Shown: positions 1 through 11,189 of the stretch, piece after piece
Layout of the letters: each line of letters starts with the position of its first letter
Numbering within the stretch: position 1 is the first letter of the stretch
Source: Hydractinia symbiolongicarpus
Taxonomy: Eukaryota; Cnidaria; Hydrozoa; Anthoathecata; Hydractiniidae
Reading direction: 5' to 3'
DNA: 64,000 nt
Assembly: GCF_029227915.1 (NCBI RefSeq)
Contig: NC_079876.1
Coordinates: forward strand, 22,506,001 to 22,570,000
Position numbers and translations under genes: made by a program
The notes under the pieces: model-generated
What the model was told of the DNA's origin: nothing
Seen by the model: the letters and a program-made list of their open reading frames with translations, nothing else
Database searches by the model: none

Positions 1-1573
1 ACGGGAAGCAAAACGGGCCTTCTAGGCAGAAATAGCCAACAAGCAACAGGTGAGCCTGCAAATTTAAGCAACATAGAGCATCAGTCAAAAAAGATCTTGT
101 ACATACCATTTTGAAAACTATTTTAAAAACTTTAAAGAATGTATAAAACTCAGAGAAGACACACCTTCTCCGTACGACATCAAGGCAACGTGAGGAACAT
201 CCAACGCTAACATCTCCCATATAACCAACCCGTACGCAAACACATCAGCCTTGTCTGTTATTACATTCGACTGTGTCACTTCTTTGCTATTCCATGGCTC
301 AGAACCGACATAGGTCGCTGTCGGATCACGCGGACCCGACAAATTGTCATTTAGAAATATCGACACGCCAAAATCGCACAGTTTTACTTGTTCAAAATCG
401 CGTTTTATTAAAATGTTTCCGCTTTTTATATCGCCGTGTAATAACTTTTTCGTCGTGTGTAAATAGTCTATTGCATTGGCGATGTACCACGTGACCTTCA
501 TAATTTGCGTCGGCGTGAACATCTCCACGACGTCGGTTTCTTGTCGCTTGTGTATTATGTCGTCTAACCCTTTTCCACAGTCTTCCATAGATAAACAAAC
601 ATCGCCTGGTAAAAAATATCACTTTAAAAGAAGAAACAAACCAAAAATAACATATGGGTAAACAAGAATAAAAAAAGAAAATCGGTTCTAAAAAATATAT
701 TTACACGAAACAAAACGTTTGTAAAAAAATAGGAACCAATACGATGGAAAGCAGAAAAGTGTACCTTGTGCTGTCTTGGTCAGCTTCTTAAAAACGACAA
801 TATTAGGATGGTTCAACTCTCTCAACACCCTTCCTTCTGTGGTCAACCTCTCTATGATTGATTTTCTTGCATGTCCTTTCTTCGCTTTTTTGATCGCCCA
901 AGGTGAGGCGTTCACACTGTTAGCTTTTTGTCGTTTGTATCTAAATGTAACGGAAACACTTTATGTAACCACCACCACATAACAGAAGCAATTAAAGAAG
1001 GTTATTCCAATACATTTTGTTCTTAAACATAAAACTTTTAATACGGGCTCGGGTATGCTTAATAAACTTTCATTTTAGGCTTGAAACGGTTAAAATGCTT
1101 ATGATATGAAAAGATCCACGACTTTGCTCAAGGAGAATATCCACTGAATTGAGTTGCCATGTTAAACTTGACATATAATTGAATCTGAAGGTGAATATGC
1201 TTTTAGTTGGAATTCTTTGTTCACCAATACATGACGGAGAATGAAGCAGCATACCTAAGCACTAAACGCCACAATAAAAGCGTACTTTTGAATTGTTTAA
1301 AAGAACTTTCAAGTGTCAAGGACTTTTGCCAAATTTATCACGAACGCCACGCAAAAACATTTAAACAAAATCGGTAACAAAAGCGCTCTCCACCATGGTA
1401 ATAACTATTTACCTATAGACTGTAACGTATGTACCACATCCGAGTCTTTTCATCAAAGGTGATGGAGGAATAACGAACGGGGAATCGCCAAATGCCGTTG
1501 ACGATGCCCTTTTCAACGCCGCAACAGTTCTGTTTGTTTTGGGAGTAATGAAGTCCAATTTATCAGTTGACAT
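1..1573 (-). CDS. PBK: PBK/TOPK-like mitotic protein kinase (3'-truncated by window)
   Basis: Ser/Thr kinase of the PBK (PDZ-binding kinase, TOPK) family, a MAPKK-related kinase active in mitosis. Three coding exons are visible: 1573-1413, 940-765 and 605-165, all with GT-AG borders and compatible phases, giving 259 residues. The start ATG (1573) opens a short N-tail with a TPK motif, comparable to the CDK1-site region of human TOPK, followed by PPSPLMKRLGCGTYVTVY (glycine loop). The second exon holds the ATP lysine in SPWAIKKAKK. The third holds catalytic loop HGDIKSGN, CDFGVS, SEPWNSKE and ITDKADVFAYGLVIWEM. HGD in place of HRD is characteristic of TOPK. Human TOPK reads CDVGVS, so this protein has the more canonical DFG. 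The C-terminal exon(s) lie left of the window; acceptor-like AGs near 58 and 25 give no convincing continuation. Family call is secure, exon 1 likewise. Confidence 0.93.
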
Positions 1574-2349
1574 ATCAAGACTAAAAAGCTTTCAGAATAA
1601 AAGAGTGTGCACTGTAAAAGCAAAAAACTTTCTGGAAGGTTAAATAAAAGGCTTTTAGTTATAACTTTAACCTTTGAGAAAATTCCTCAAAGCTTTAACA
1701 TTTCGTAATATTTCAATACAGTAACAAGGAACTTTTTTGAATACCACATGCCTTTTATAAGAATTATTTTAAAAGAACAGGAGCCTCCACTTTTACCAAG
1801 GTTAGAAAAATAAGAACAAGCAGTCTCAAGTCAGATTTTACTGACTCTTATTTAAAAAAAGCGTGTAAAATTGACATTGACTGGCTGCTTAAACCAGAGG
1901 ATATAGCTACCACTAAATTTTATTTTTTATAATCAACATGACGTTCTCATATAATACATCACCTATTTTTTACTTTAATGGAATTAAATTGTTTTTTTAA
2001 ATATAAGCAAAACGTTGTGTTCGTCGTTGCTATTCAGATCGTCACAAATCCATACCCACATGGTCGCATTAGGAGACAAATAATATAACCCCACATAAAA
2101 AAGTGCAGATTTGAAAATAAATGCGTAGTGTGTATACAGCTTTAGAAAATATTACAAGTCTGTTTACACAATACATTAAAAATTCGCTCCAATTGAAAAT
2201 ATGGATTTGTTACAACTAAAAGAGAAAAATTAAACAATAATCTCGCCCTGTAAAACTTGTATTTTAAAACTTTAAATTGAAACAGTCTACTTTCAAGCCA
2301 ACAACTGAACAACAAGCGGTCAAACATTAACAACTTTTGCAATTAAGGA
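1574..2349. other. Intergenic, nothing recognised
   Basis: A+T-rich sequence upstream of the kinase start codon. It presumably includes the kinase promoter and 5' UTR, but I see no TATA box, CpG cluster or repeat that I could defend. Confidence 0.5.
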
Positions 2350-2774
2350 TACTGTATTGGCAGACACATATTCAGTATATTCATTATTTCTCAAAATTTC
2401 TGGGTTTTTTAACAAAATTATTTATTGGGTTATAAAAGAAATTAAATTATCTATAAGAAAATATAATTATCTAGATAAATTAACGTGTTTGTTTTTTTAC
2501 TAAAACGTCCGAAAATCCTCTCAACTATTTGAAAAAATATAGCGAAGCATTGTTGCTATGGTACTGATGAACTGGTTGAAAAAAATTACGCAATAAAATA
2601 AAAAGCAAGGGGAGTTTCGAACGTTTTAGTGAAAACAAAAATGTAGATTTATTATTTATATTATCTTATAGATAATTTAATTTGCTTTTATATCCAATAC
2701 ATGAATTTTTTTTAAAAAACAGAGCTTTTGAGAAATAATAAATATACTGATTATGTGTCTGCAGCATTACAGTA
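2350..2774. mobile_element. Fold-back MITE with very long TIRs, TA-flanked
   Basis: The left half (from TACTGTATTGGCAGACACA at 2350) and the reverse complement of the right half (ending GCATTACAGTA at 2774) match over most of their length. Both include the segments CAGACACATA, TTATTTCTCAAAA, TTAAATTATCTATAAGA and ACTAAAACGT. Nearly the whole element is therefore an imperfect inverted repeat. It begins CTGTA, ends TACAG and is flanked by TA, which fits a Tc1/mariner-type target duplication. There is no coding capacity. Confidence 0.75.
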
Positions 2775-3168
2775 TATTTAAATAATGACAAAAATATTGT
2801 CATAAAAACAAGTAAAAAGTAAAAAGAGCTTTTCCAATAATAAACAGTACGTAAGCATTGGGCAATACCTTTCCGAAATTAATTTTCGAAATTTCTCACT
2901 TTCGTAAATGAATTTGCTCATGATGTCGTCAAAAATATCTTTCGCGTGTGAGGATTATATCGCGTGAGTATTAATCTCCCCGATAACATACAATGAAAAG
3001 AATATATAAGGGAATCATACAAGATATAAATCGTCGTGTACAGAGCAGTATACACGTCGTGTAGAAAAAATATAATCTCAATTCCTTAAACGTTTGAATA
3101 GTATAGCAAATAGTGGAATTTTTCGCAAAAGTTAACGCAAAAAGTTGCGAAAACGAATTTCAAAAATA
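2775..3168. other. Intergenic, no gene seen
   Basis: A+T-rich spacer between the fold-back element and the Helentron-like element. It contains short self-complementary words such as GAAATTAATTTTCGAAATTTC near 2876 but no ORF or conserved motif. Confidence 0.4.
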
Positions 3169-4491
3169 ACAAGAAGCCCTGGGGGCTCTAAGAATTTCCG
3201 CGCGCTACCAAAATATTTGATGAAAACCTGCTAATTCGTTGTGTTATTGTGCCAAACATTCGAAGGGGTTTGGTGCATGAACCTCTAAAGATAAAGCACA
3301 CCAGTGACATTATATCTTACAACAAACGCAAACAAATAGAAACGTGTCATAATAAACTCACATTTTAAAAGAAATTGCTAACAAAAATTACAGCCTAATC
3401 ATTCATGGTTGAAAGTCTTGCGATTGAAACGTTTATGGTCTTAAACGGCATTAGTTGACAAAAAATCAAAATTTTGATGTGACCATCATTTTCAGCATAC
3501 TTTTTTTATTAACTGTGTCAATTTTTGTTGAAAATAAAGCAGTTTTGATTTTTGGATAAATTTTGACCTGAAATGACATTTAGGTGACAAAAAATCAAAC
3601 TTTTGTACCATCATCATTTTCAGCATACTTTATTTGTTAACTGTGCCAGATTTAGCCGAAAATAAAGTGGTTTTAATTTTTGGACCATTTTTGGCCTAAA
3701 ATGGCATTTAGGTGACAAAAATCAAAATTTTGATGTCACCATTATGTTCTGCATACTTTTTTTGTTAACTTTGCCAATTTTTGTTGAAAATGAAGTAGTT
3801 TTAATTTTTGGACCAATTTTGGCCTAAAATGACATTTAAGGTGGCAAAAAACAAACATTTTGATGTCACCATCATGTTCACCATACTTTTTTGTTAATTA
3901 TGCCAAAATTTGTCAAAAATAAAGTAGTTTTAATTTTTGGACCAATTTTGGCCTAAAATGACATTTAGGTAACAAGAAATTAAAATTTTGATGTCACCAT
4001 CATGTTCAGCATACTTTATTTGTTAACTGTTCAAAATTTTGTTGAAAATAAAGTAGTTCTAATTTTTGGACCAATTTTGGCCTAAAATGATATTTAGGTG
4101 ACAAAAATCAAAATTATTATGTCACCATCATGTTCAGCATACTTTATTTGTTAACTGTTCGAAATTTTGTTGAAAATAAAGTAGTTCTAATTTTTGGACC
4201 AATTTTGGCCTAAAATGATATTTAGGTGACAAAAATCAAAATTATTATGTCACCATTATGTTCAACATACTTTTTTTGTTAACTCTGCCAAATTTTGTCG
4301 AAAACAAATACCAATTTTAGCCTGAAGCGTCAATACTAGACTTTCCAGTAGTTAAGGAGCCTGGGTACGAAGTTTACATCTGTGACGGACCAACGTGAAA
4401 TCCCAGGGTCGATTTTTTCTCAAAAAATGCTCCGAAAGAAAAAAATGACGGTTTTAAAGAATTTCCTACGCCTACGGGCGCGGAAATTCTT
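3169..4491 (-). mobile_element. Helentron-like non-autonomous element (HINE), copy 1
   Basis: Read on the minus strand, the element starts at 4491 with GAATTTCCGCGCCC and a hairpin (AATTTCC...GGAAATT enclosing CGCC...GGCG). It continues through about 170 bp of unique sequence, then a 128-bp minisatellite, then about 250 bp of unique sequence. It ends at 3169 with a second subterminal GCGCGGAAATTCTT, a hairpin AGAGCCCCCAGGGCT and CTTGTT. The 5' and 3' subterminal repeats AGAATTTCCGCGC are inverted copies. The same layout and sequence recur at 57036-58615. A 5' subterminal inverted repeat, central tandem repeats and a 3' subterminal inverted repeat followed by a stem-loop are the known layout of HINE/DINE-1 elements. 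There is no protein. The element lies 200 bp downstream of the ASNA1 stop codon. Confidence 0.75.
3440..4330. repeat. 128-bp minisatellite inside Helentron-like copy 1
   Basis: About seven units. The anchor word CATACTTT recurs at about 3496, 3624, 3752, 3882, 4009, 4139 and 4266, a spacing of 127-130 bp. Each unit carries GATGTCACCAT, TTGTTAACT and TTTTGGACCAATTTTGGCC. Units differ by scattered substitutions and small indels. Confidence 0.9.
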
Positions 4492-4690
4492 TATAAATTA
4501 ATCTAGCGAAGGTAGCACGATTTGTAAAAATAAAATAACAAAACGAGTCAATAAATAATCAATCACGACCTTTATTTCTCGCCTCTACACAATAAAAACC
4601 TTTTTCGCGCATGTATGACGATAAATTACACGAAATACTCAGGAAATGTAATGTCATAAAACCGATAGAAGGTCTAACAGCCATCTCACA

Positions 4691-7600
4691 TCAGCGGCTT
4701 GGAACGTAAGGGCTAACAAGCCAATTGGAGAAAGAAATGATTTGTTCTGAGCCTCTCACTTCGTGCGGAAGGAGCGGTAACTTGATTACATGGAAGTCTT
4801 CGTATAAATCTTGTATCTATGGAAACAAAAAAGATGATAAAAAACGCGATTAACTGAGGAGTCAATCAAATGAAAAACCAAGAGAACAGACTGCAAATCG
4901 GGACTTATTTATTACTTATTAAATACCGCACGCGATATTTAACAAAACCGAACTTAGAAAACAGACCTCTCTTCTATTTTGTAGTCTCCGAAATTTAATT
5001 ACACATGGTGCCTGTTAACAATATTTTCCGATCTATGCCCCTTTTCCCGATGCTTCAGTTTCAATCAACTAAGCTACCTTTGCGGAACTTGACGGATATA
5101 AGTTGGCACTGCAATCAAAATTTTAAAAAAAGGCAGTTTTTCATCATTCACCCAGTTAATAGTCTGCAAATGGCAGGTTGCAATGTCGCTACTTTGCATA
5201 CGCAAAGGCCAGGTCGAGAGCGTTAAAAATGCTTTTGGCATTTCCTAGTGCTCCAAAACAGGGAAATAATTCATACGGGGGTCAACGAAAGTCTCGAAAT
5301 TCAGGAAAAGTGGTTGTGCTGACCTCAGCAATAATTAGCACGCTCAAAAGTATCGATTTAACCAAATAACCTAGGATTCTAAGTCCTAAGTCCGCTATTG
5401 TTCATTGTACTGTATTAAACACATCATTTATCGTATTCGTTATGAAAAAGCTGTTTTCTGATTTTTTTCCTGACAATGGAGTATTTCAAGAAATTTGCAC
5501 GAGTATTTTTTGGTTTTATTAAAGTATGTGTATTTCAGGAGTTTTTCCTGCGCTACCATGTTAGGGCATAGTGTTACCATGATAGGGCAGTGTTACCATC
5601 TTAGGTTTAAGTTTTACCATGTTAGTGCACAGTGTTGCCATGTTAGTGCACAGTGTTACCACGTTAGTGCACAGTGTTACCACGTACCTGTTCGAAGTAT
5701 TTGTTTTGAATTTTTGAGCGAGCAGTACACAAACCACAAGCTAAAAAAAGAAGATATTCATCGCTTAGTCACATACTAAAACTACAACCATAACAACACG
5801 CATAATCACAATTTCTCTGTTATGGGATAGTAAAAATTTAGTAAAAGTACTAAACCCAACAAATGTGGTCTGTACTCCGCAGAGTTGATACTAAGTTCAA
5901 ATACTAAGTTCAACGAACAACGCAAACCTGTAGGTCCCTTCTTTGGGAAGACGAGTTGATTGACAATAATGGTACAGATGTCCATATTCATGCGAGTCAG
6001 TTCTTGCACCAGTCGCTCTGTTTCGTACAGTGATAAGAACTCAGAGATGCACACACAAACAAACGTGGTATGGTTCTAACACAAAAAATATACAACATTT
6101 TAGAGAAAAGTATTCTTTGGATATTTTGTTTATAGTTAGCTGTTGTGATAGTACGAAGACTTTAGTTTACTTTATAGGACTACCAGGTGAATGAACCCGT
6201 GGAAATCACGAAATTAAGTAAACACGTGTGGTCACGTTAAAAAAAAGAAGAAATACAAAAGATCGTTTAGCGTATGAATGTTTTTTTTACGTACAGGGTT
6301 TTGAAACTGTGAACTGACTTCTTTAATAACAGGAAGTGTTTCATCTAGTTTGCTTGTGAACTCATCTATCCCGTTTGCGTTTTCCATACCGAACATTCCT
6401 CCGAACTAAAAAAAGCAAGGGAAATTATTGAGAATTCAAGCCAGAATTTGTAAAATTCAACACTGCAATGTAATAAATATAATGTAATATGGCTCCTGGT
6501 TTAGGGTTTTAATTGTCACTGATCAATGTTGAACATCATTGCAATCGTGTGACGACAATCAGCTTTCCAATTCTGCAGGATCAATTTCGCATTTAATCAT
6601 TATTTTCGTATAGCTGCTAAGAGCAAAAGTCTCGAAGATGCAAAGCTTATACTGAAACTCAAAAGACTTCAGTTTTACACTGCTTTTATACTAGTTTTCA
6701 TTAGAAAGAAAAGAATTTCCATTTTTCTGTTTTTGTAGGTTCTTAATTAGAATACACAAGGCTTGCTTGTTTAACCTTAAAATTTTAAGGCTGAGCTCTT
6801 AGGCACTTTAAAAAAAGTTAGTTTTCGAGATAAAAAAAATTTCTGTGAATTTTTTTCTTCTAATTATCTACAAATTCAATGCGAATTAAATTTGTAGGAT
6901 TCAGTAAAATTTCGAAGAGTGTTTTTAAACAATGGTTTCAACTTTGGTTGACTTCAGCAGTTTTATTTTTTTCCCGTGTTAATGTATAATAAATTTTATT
7001 CAATGTTCCTTTTTATTAACATTAAAGTACAAACCTGAGAGATAAGAGGCTGTATTCTTGATTTCAACGCCATTAATTTCTCTAGCGAGCTCTCGATTAC
7101 GGAAGGAAACGAAATGAGACGTAGGGTGTGACCAGTGGGCGCTGTGTCGAACACCACTACAGAGTAATCCATGCTCCGCACAAGTCTAAATTGAAACTAA
7201 TGTAGATGATTTTAAAATTTTGAAATATTTTGCTTTTTATAAGGTTACCAAAATCCTAGGCTCGGCGCTGATATATTCTTCTTTTTTTCTATTTTTCTAA
7301 ACAACTGACCTATTGTTTTTCATCCTTACATTCTTATAATAAAGCGCCAATAAGTCAGTTAATGCTGTAAGCTGTAACTACAATGGAGTTATTAAGTGAT
7401 CCTGAAAATTAGCTGTCATTTCCCTTTCATATCTTTTGTATTCATTCTTATTTTATTTCGAATTTTACATTGTAGGTTGAGAAAATGTAATAAAAAATTT
7501 CCTAATCTCAATATGATAACCACCTTGACATTAATTGGGGTAAAACATTGATAGGATTGGGTAAGAATTCGATGTTCTCTCTACTTTGACAGGGTGGAGT

Positions 7601-9593
7601 ATTTTTCTTCATGTGACATGTCTCATTGCTTTAAAAAGCAGGTTGATTTAGGAAGAAGCAACTACTTTTACTAAAACGCCATACTTCATAACTTCAGCAA
7701 AACTCATTGCTTCGTCGATACCAGGGAACGCTCCAAGTAACTCTTGCATCATATTTTTTCCAACAGAAGTAATATCTGAAACAAAAATTAAATTCGGTCT
7801 TTTTTATAATTTTTTTTTATTCGTATTCTAAAATTGGAAGTAAGCAGCGTTTGATTAATGAGGTTCTAAAAGTTCGGTTTTTTTTGTTAACAGGCTGTTG
7901 CAATAAGCCTAGTTTTTAAGAAAAGATCAATCTTGTAGCAGGCTTTCTATTTCTTTTATGGTTCTGAAAGCTTTGAAATTAATAAAAGATATAGATAAGG
8001 ATCATGAGTTACGCAAATACTGTATTGATGATGACATCAAAGACTTATACACATTTTTTTTTCAAAAAATAATTTTAACCCGAACCGATTCCGGTTTTTT
8101 TTTCAAGCTTTTGTCAGGACCTTGACCACCCTGAAGCAAGCTCAAAATTCAAAAGTCTGAAATTATTTACACGCACTACAGGCTAAATCAAATTATTATG
8201 TCACACTGCTAAAAACCAATCACATTTGAAATAAAAAATTTAATTCATTTGACAAACAACCAACTTGCCTAAATGCAGGACAGTCATCAATAGGTCATGT
8301 TAGTATGCAAAAACTAACTCACTCACCCTGATCTTCAATAACATCGTCGGGTAAGTGAGACAAGCCAAGATTTGGATCTACTTCCTAAAGTGTGATAACA
8401 TGCAAAATGGTTACAGGACCAAGTTATGTCATGACATTTTTATGTTTTTTTATCATTCTCATATTTAGGGTAGTAGAACTGAAAGCTTGTATTGATAAAA
8501 TATGCAGCCAATGGTGAATGCAGCGTGTTATCAAGGACTTGTCAGATAATATAGAAGTGCTACAAGAGGTTATGAGGGGGGGGGGGGGGAGGGCATGCAA
8601 AAAGCACATTCGCCTAAATAATTACTATTTTCGACACTAGCTTGTTGCATTAGTTTTCTTTTGGCACCTACCACCCTGTATGTACATGACTTCAACCCCA
8701 ACCCCTTTTTACAAAAACAACAACATTTACACAATGCTACGGTAAAAAAACTCGTTACCTTTTCTTGTAAATACCTTAAAAACGGACAGCTGGTCATTAT
8801 TTTTACACATCATTTGGACCAACTACTTACCGAAATTAACCAATGTAGTAACACGTTGCTCTAAACAATTGACCAAAATTGCTCTCCTTATTCATTTTGT
8901 TTATTACATGACCTCCCTCCCCCTCAGGACGAACATATTTTTGACTCACACAGACATTTTGTGGAACAAATATTTGCAGCTTAGTTCTTCTAAAATTGTG
9001 TATTAAGGAACGGCAAAAACAATGTGTAATTTTAGGTATTTGTGAGCATATAATTACCATTGCATATAGATTGTTGAACCCATTTACAAGGGTTGGTGTT
9101 TTCGCAAACTTTTGATCGAAAGCATCTGAAATATTATGTGCTGGGTCCGTGGATATAATTAAAACATTTTTTCTGTGCTTGGACAACTGAGCAGCTACAC
9201 TGCAACTAAATATAAACAACATAACAATACGATCTAGCCATAAATTCCATCTGTAAATTTATGCGCTATGATGATAAACCTGCAAAGGTGAAAGTACAGA
9301 GATATTCTGTAAAATCAACAGGTTAATGAAGGTAAAATTTGAAGTATACAATCATCTAGCATTTATTGGTAATATGTTTTTAAAAACGGAAAGACATTTC
9401 ACAAACAGATACACTAAAAAGTAACTCAGACCAATCAATGAAATACAGTAACAAATACTTACCTGCAAGTTGTTTTACCAACGCCGCCTTTACCGCCTAC
9501 AAATATCCAACGCAAATCTGTTTGGTCCAGCAAATGTTGAATCGTTGGTGACATGGGTTCAAGATCATCGTCATCAGCAATGTAGGCTGCCAT
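4691..9593 (-). CDS. GET3: ASNA1/GET3, ATPase for tail-anchored protein insertion
   Basis: Cytosolic homodimeric ATPase that receives tail-anchored proteins and delivers them to the ER receptor. Nine exons: 9593-9463, 9205-9058, 8384-8327, 7775-7685, 7185-7035, 6405-6295, 6075-5928, 5740-5688 and 4816-4691. All have GT-AG borders, all phases agree, and they total 338 aa plus stop (human 348). Visible motifs: deviant Walker [11 protein letters not shown] (residues 33-42), switch ISTDPAHN with catalytic Asp64, DTAPTGHT (156-163), ETERLVQEL in the client-binding region, IIVNQLVF, zinc-binding CGLC (281-284), and C-terminal [10 protein letters not shown]. The CxxC is carried by a 53-nt exon that is easy to miss. 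The start ATG gives a short acidic N-terminus (ADDDD) typical of animal orthologues. The gene looks intact; orthology is very secure. Confidence 0.96.
5555..5684. repeat. Short tandem repeat (about 21 bp) in ASNA1 intron 8
   Basis: The words GTTACCATGTTAG and GTGCACAGTGTTRCCA recur about six times with spacing near 21 bp in the cleaner 3' part and looser spacing before. The array ends within a few bases of the exon 8 splice donor (exon ends at 5688). Confidence 0.75.
8577..8591 (+). repeat. Poly-G tract in ASNA1 intron 2
   Basis: A run of guanines, interrupted only near its 3' end, inside the intron between ASNA1 exons 2 and 3. It is a simple repeat that could be length-variable. Confidence 0.7.
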
Positions 9594-11189
9594 TTTATTT
9601 TTATAACTTTTTTAGATTTTATAGATGGTAGAAAATAGTGTGAATAAAATGTTCCCTAACATATTTAGAAACTTTATGCTGTTGTTATGTTGCTGTTATA
9701 GCCTCTCAACTTACCTTTTTTTATGTTGGTATTTTTTTGCCATTGTAATTGCCAAGTAATTGGCATGAAAAGGATTAGAAATAAAACTATTATGCAGACC
9801 TTATATCTAAACCTTGTTGACAGGCCGATTTCTGCATGTTTCGGTCATCCTTGAAACTACTTGAAAAAAGAAAGAAGCATAAAACTTGCTATTCTCATTC
9901 AACTTTTATATATTTTAATACTACTGATTTACTGCACAAAAAAGAATTGCGTCCATCACATAATTTCATACTAGATACTAAAAATAAAATTATCTGTTCT
10001 CTTTCATCAAATTGTTTAATTGAAATAAACAGGATGTGTTTGTTATGATAGCATACAACATACTGGCTCAGTGCTTCTAGCTAAGACAACCTAAAGAAGA
10101 GCTTTTACAGGAGATTGCCAAATGTTATCAACATTTTCGTCGTTTTTTCTTCATTTTTAGCATTTTTCAAGTTTTTTATTATAAATATTGTCATATTTAA
10201 TGGTTCCAAGAAAAATACCTAGTCATGCCAACACAAAAGACAAAAAATTACATTGCTGGACAACAAATCCATGTAGAGTCGATTACTTTGAACAATGCAA
10301 AACACGAGTTTCTCTGGGACAATGTTTCGTAAGTATATAGGAATATTTTGGAAGGTTTTTCCGGCTCTTCTCTAGAGAAAGATGGATAATTAAGGTTATC
10401 ATGGTCACCTGCTCTAATTTTAAAGTCTCACAGGGTCTGGCAAACTTTTTGTCATAATACCCAGATATTGCCTGCTCATTACTTTTTTATGGGCACTTGC
10501 ATACCAGTTCTTGGATGTGGCTACAGAGTGCTGAGTTAGATCAAAACCAAAGTAACTCCCAGTAAATTTAAACGTTTTTTATAAAATAGACCTATTAAAT
10601 GTAAAATATTTTAATTAATATTCAAATTAATGTCTTTTTATGTAAAAATTCGCTCAACACAGGGTTCCTCTCTCAATTAGTTAAATTCAACATGCATACA
10701 GTATGTTGAATTTAACTAATTAAAAAGAACCGATTTTGCTTTTTTATGTAAATAGAAATCATATAAATGAATCATATAAATGCAAATTTAAAAATATATT
10801 CAGTTTCTTAGTTTTAGTTTTTGTAGCGGATTTTTTCGGAAAATATTTTTACTGATAAAATCACCTTAGCCTGCCACAAACATCCACACGATTATCAGCA
10901 ACCAACAATGACAAAAAATATTATTGGTGTCTAAAGAAATTAATGTGTAGACCTAATCACATTCTTCTTTACTGTGTCAATTGCTCTTGCTTTTTCTTTT
11001 TATTTCTAAAGAATCTTTTTAAAAACGGCAGAAAAAATTAAACAAAGAATTTTTGCAGAAAGTAGTGAACTAAATGGCAAAGTAATATTGTCAGACAACT
11101 TAACCAATGTTAAAGTTAAGAATAATGACTAAAAAAAAACTAGGTAAAATGATTGCATCCAAAAAACATACACTATCCTGCAATATTTT
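9594..11189. other. Intergenic between ASNA1 and the methyltransferase
   Basis: A+T-rich DNA with no convincing gene. It separates the ASNA1 start codon from the stop codon of the next gene on the same strand, so it should hold the ASNA1 promoter. The only clear structure is the hairpin at 10675-10721, annotated separately. Confidence 0.5.
10675..10721. repeat. Perfect 19-bp inverted repeat (hairpin)
   Basis: Arms AATTAGTTAAATTCAACAT (10675-10693) and its exact reverse complement (10703-10721) are separated by a 9-nt loop. The flanks GTTC and GAAC can pair further out. It lies in intergenic DNA. Confidence 0.9.

Noticed and set aside
1-60. C-terminal exon of the TOPK gene
   Set aside because: Acceptor-like AGs exist, but none gives a reading frame resembling the conserved kinase C-lobe.
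3440-4330. CRISPR-like regular repeats
   Set aside because: Units are contiguous 128-bp tandem repeats without spacers, in a eukaryotic mobile element; no cas genes.
5806-6054. ASNA1 exon 7 frame ending in an alternative C-terminus
   Set aside because: Past 5928 the frame is intronic; the CxxC exon (5740-5688) and final exon (4816-4691) restore the conserved end.
8836-9222. 128-aa frame as a separate gene
   Set aside because: It is ASNA1 exon 2 (9205-9058) read through into the intron.
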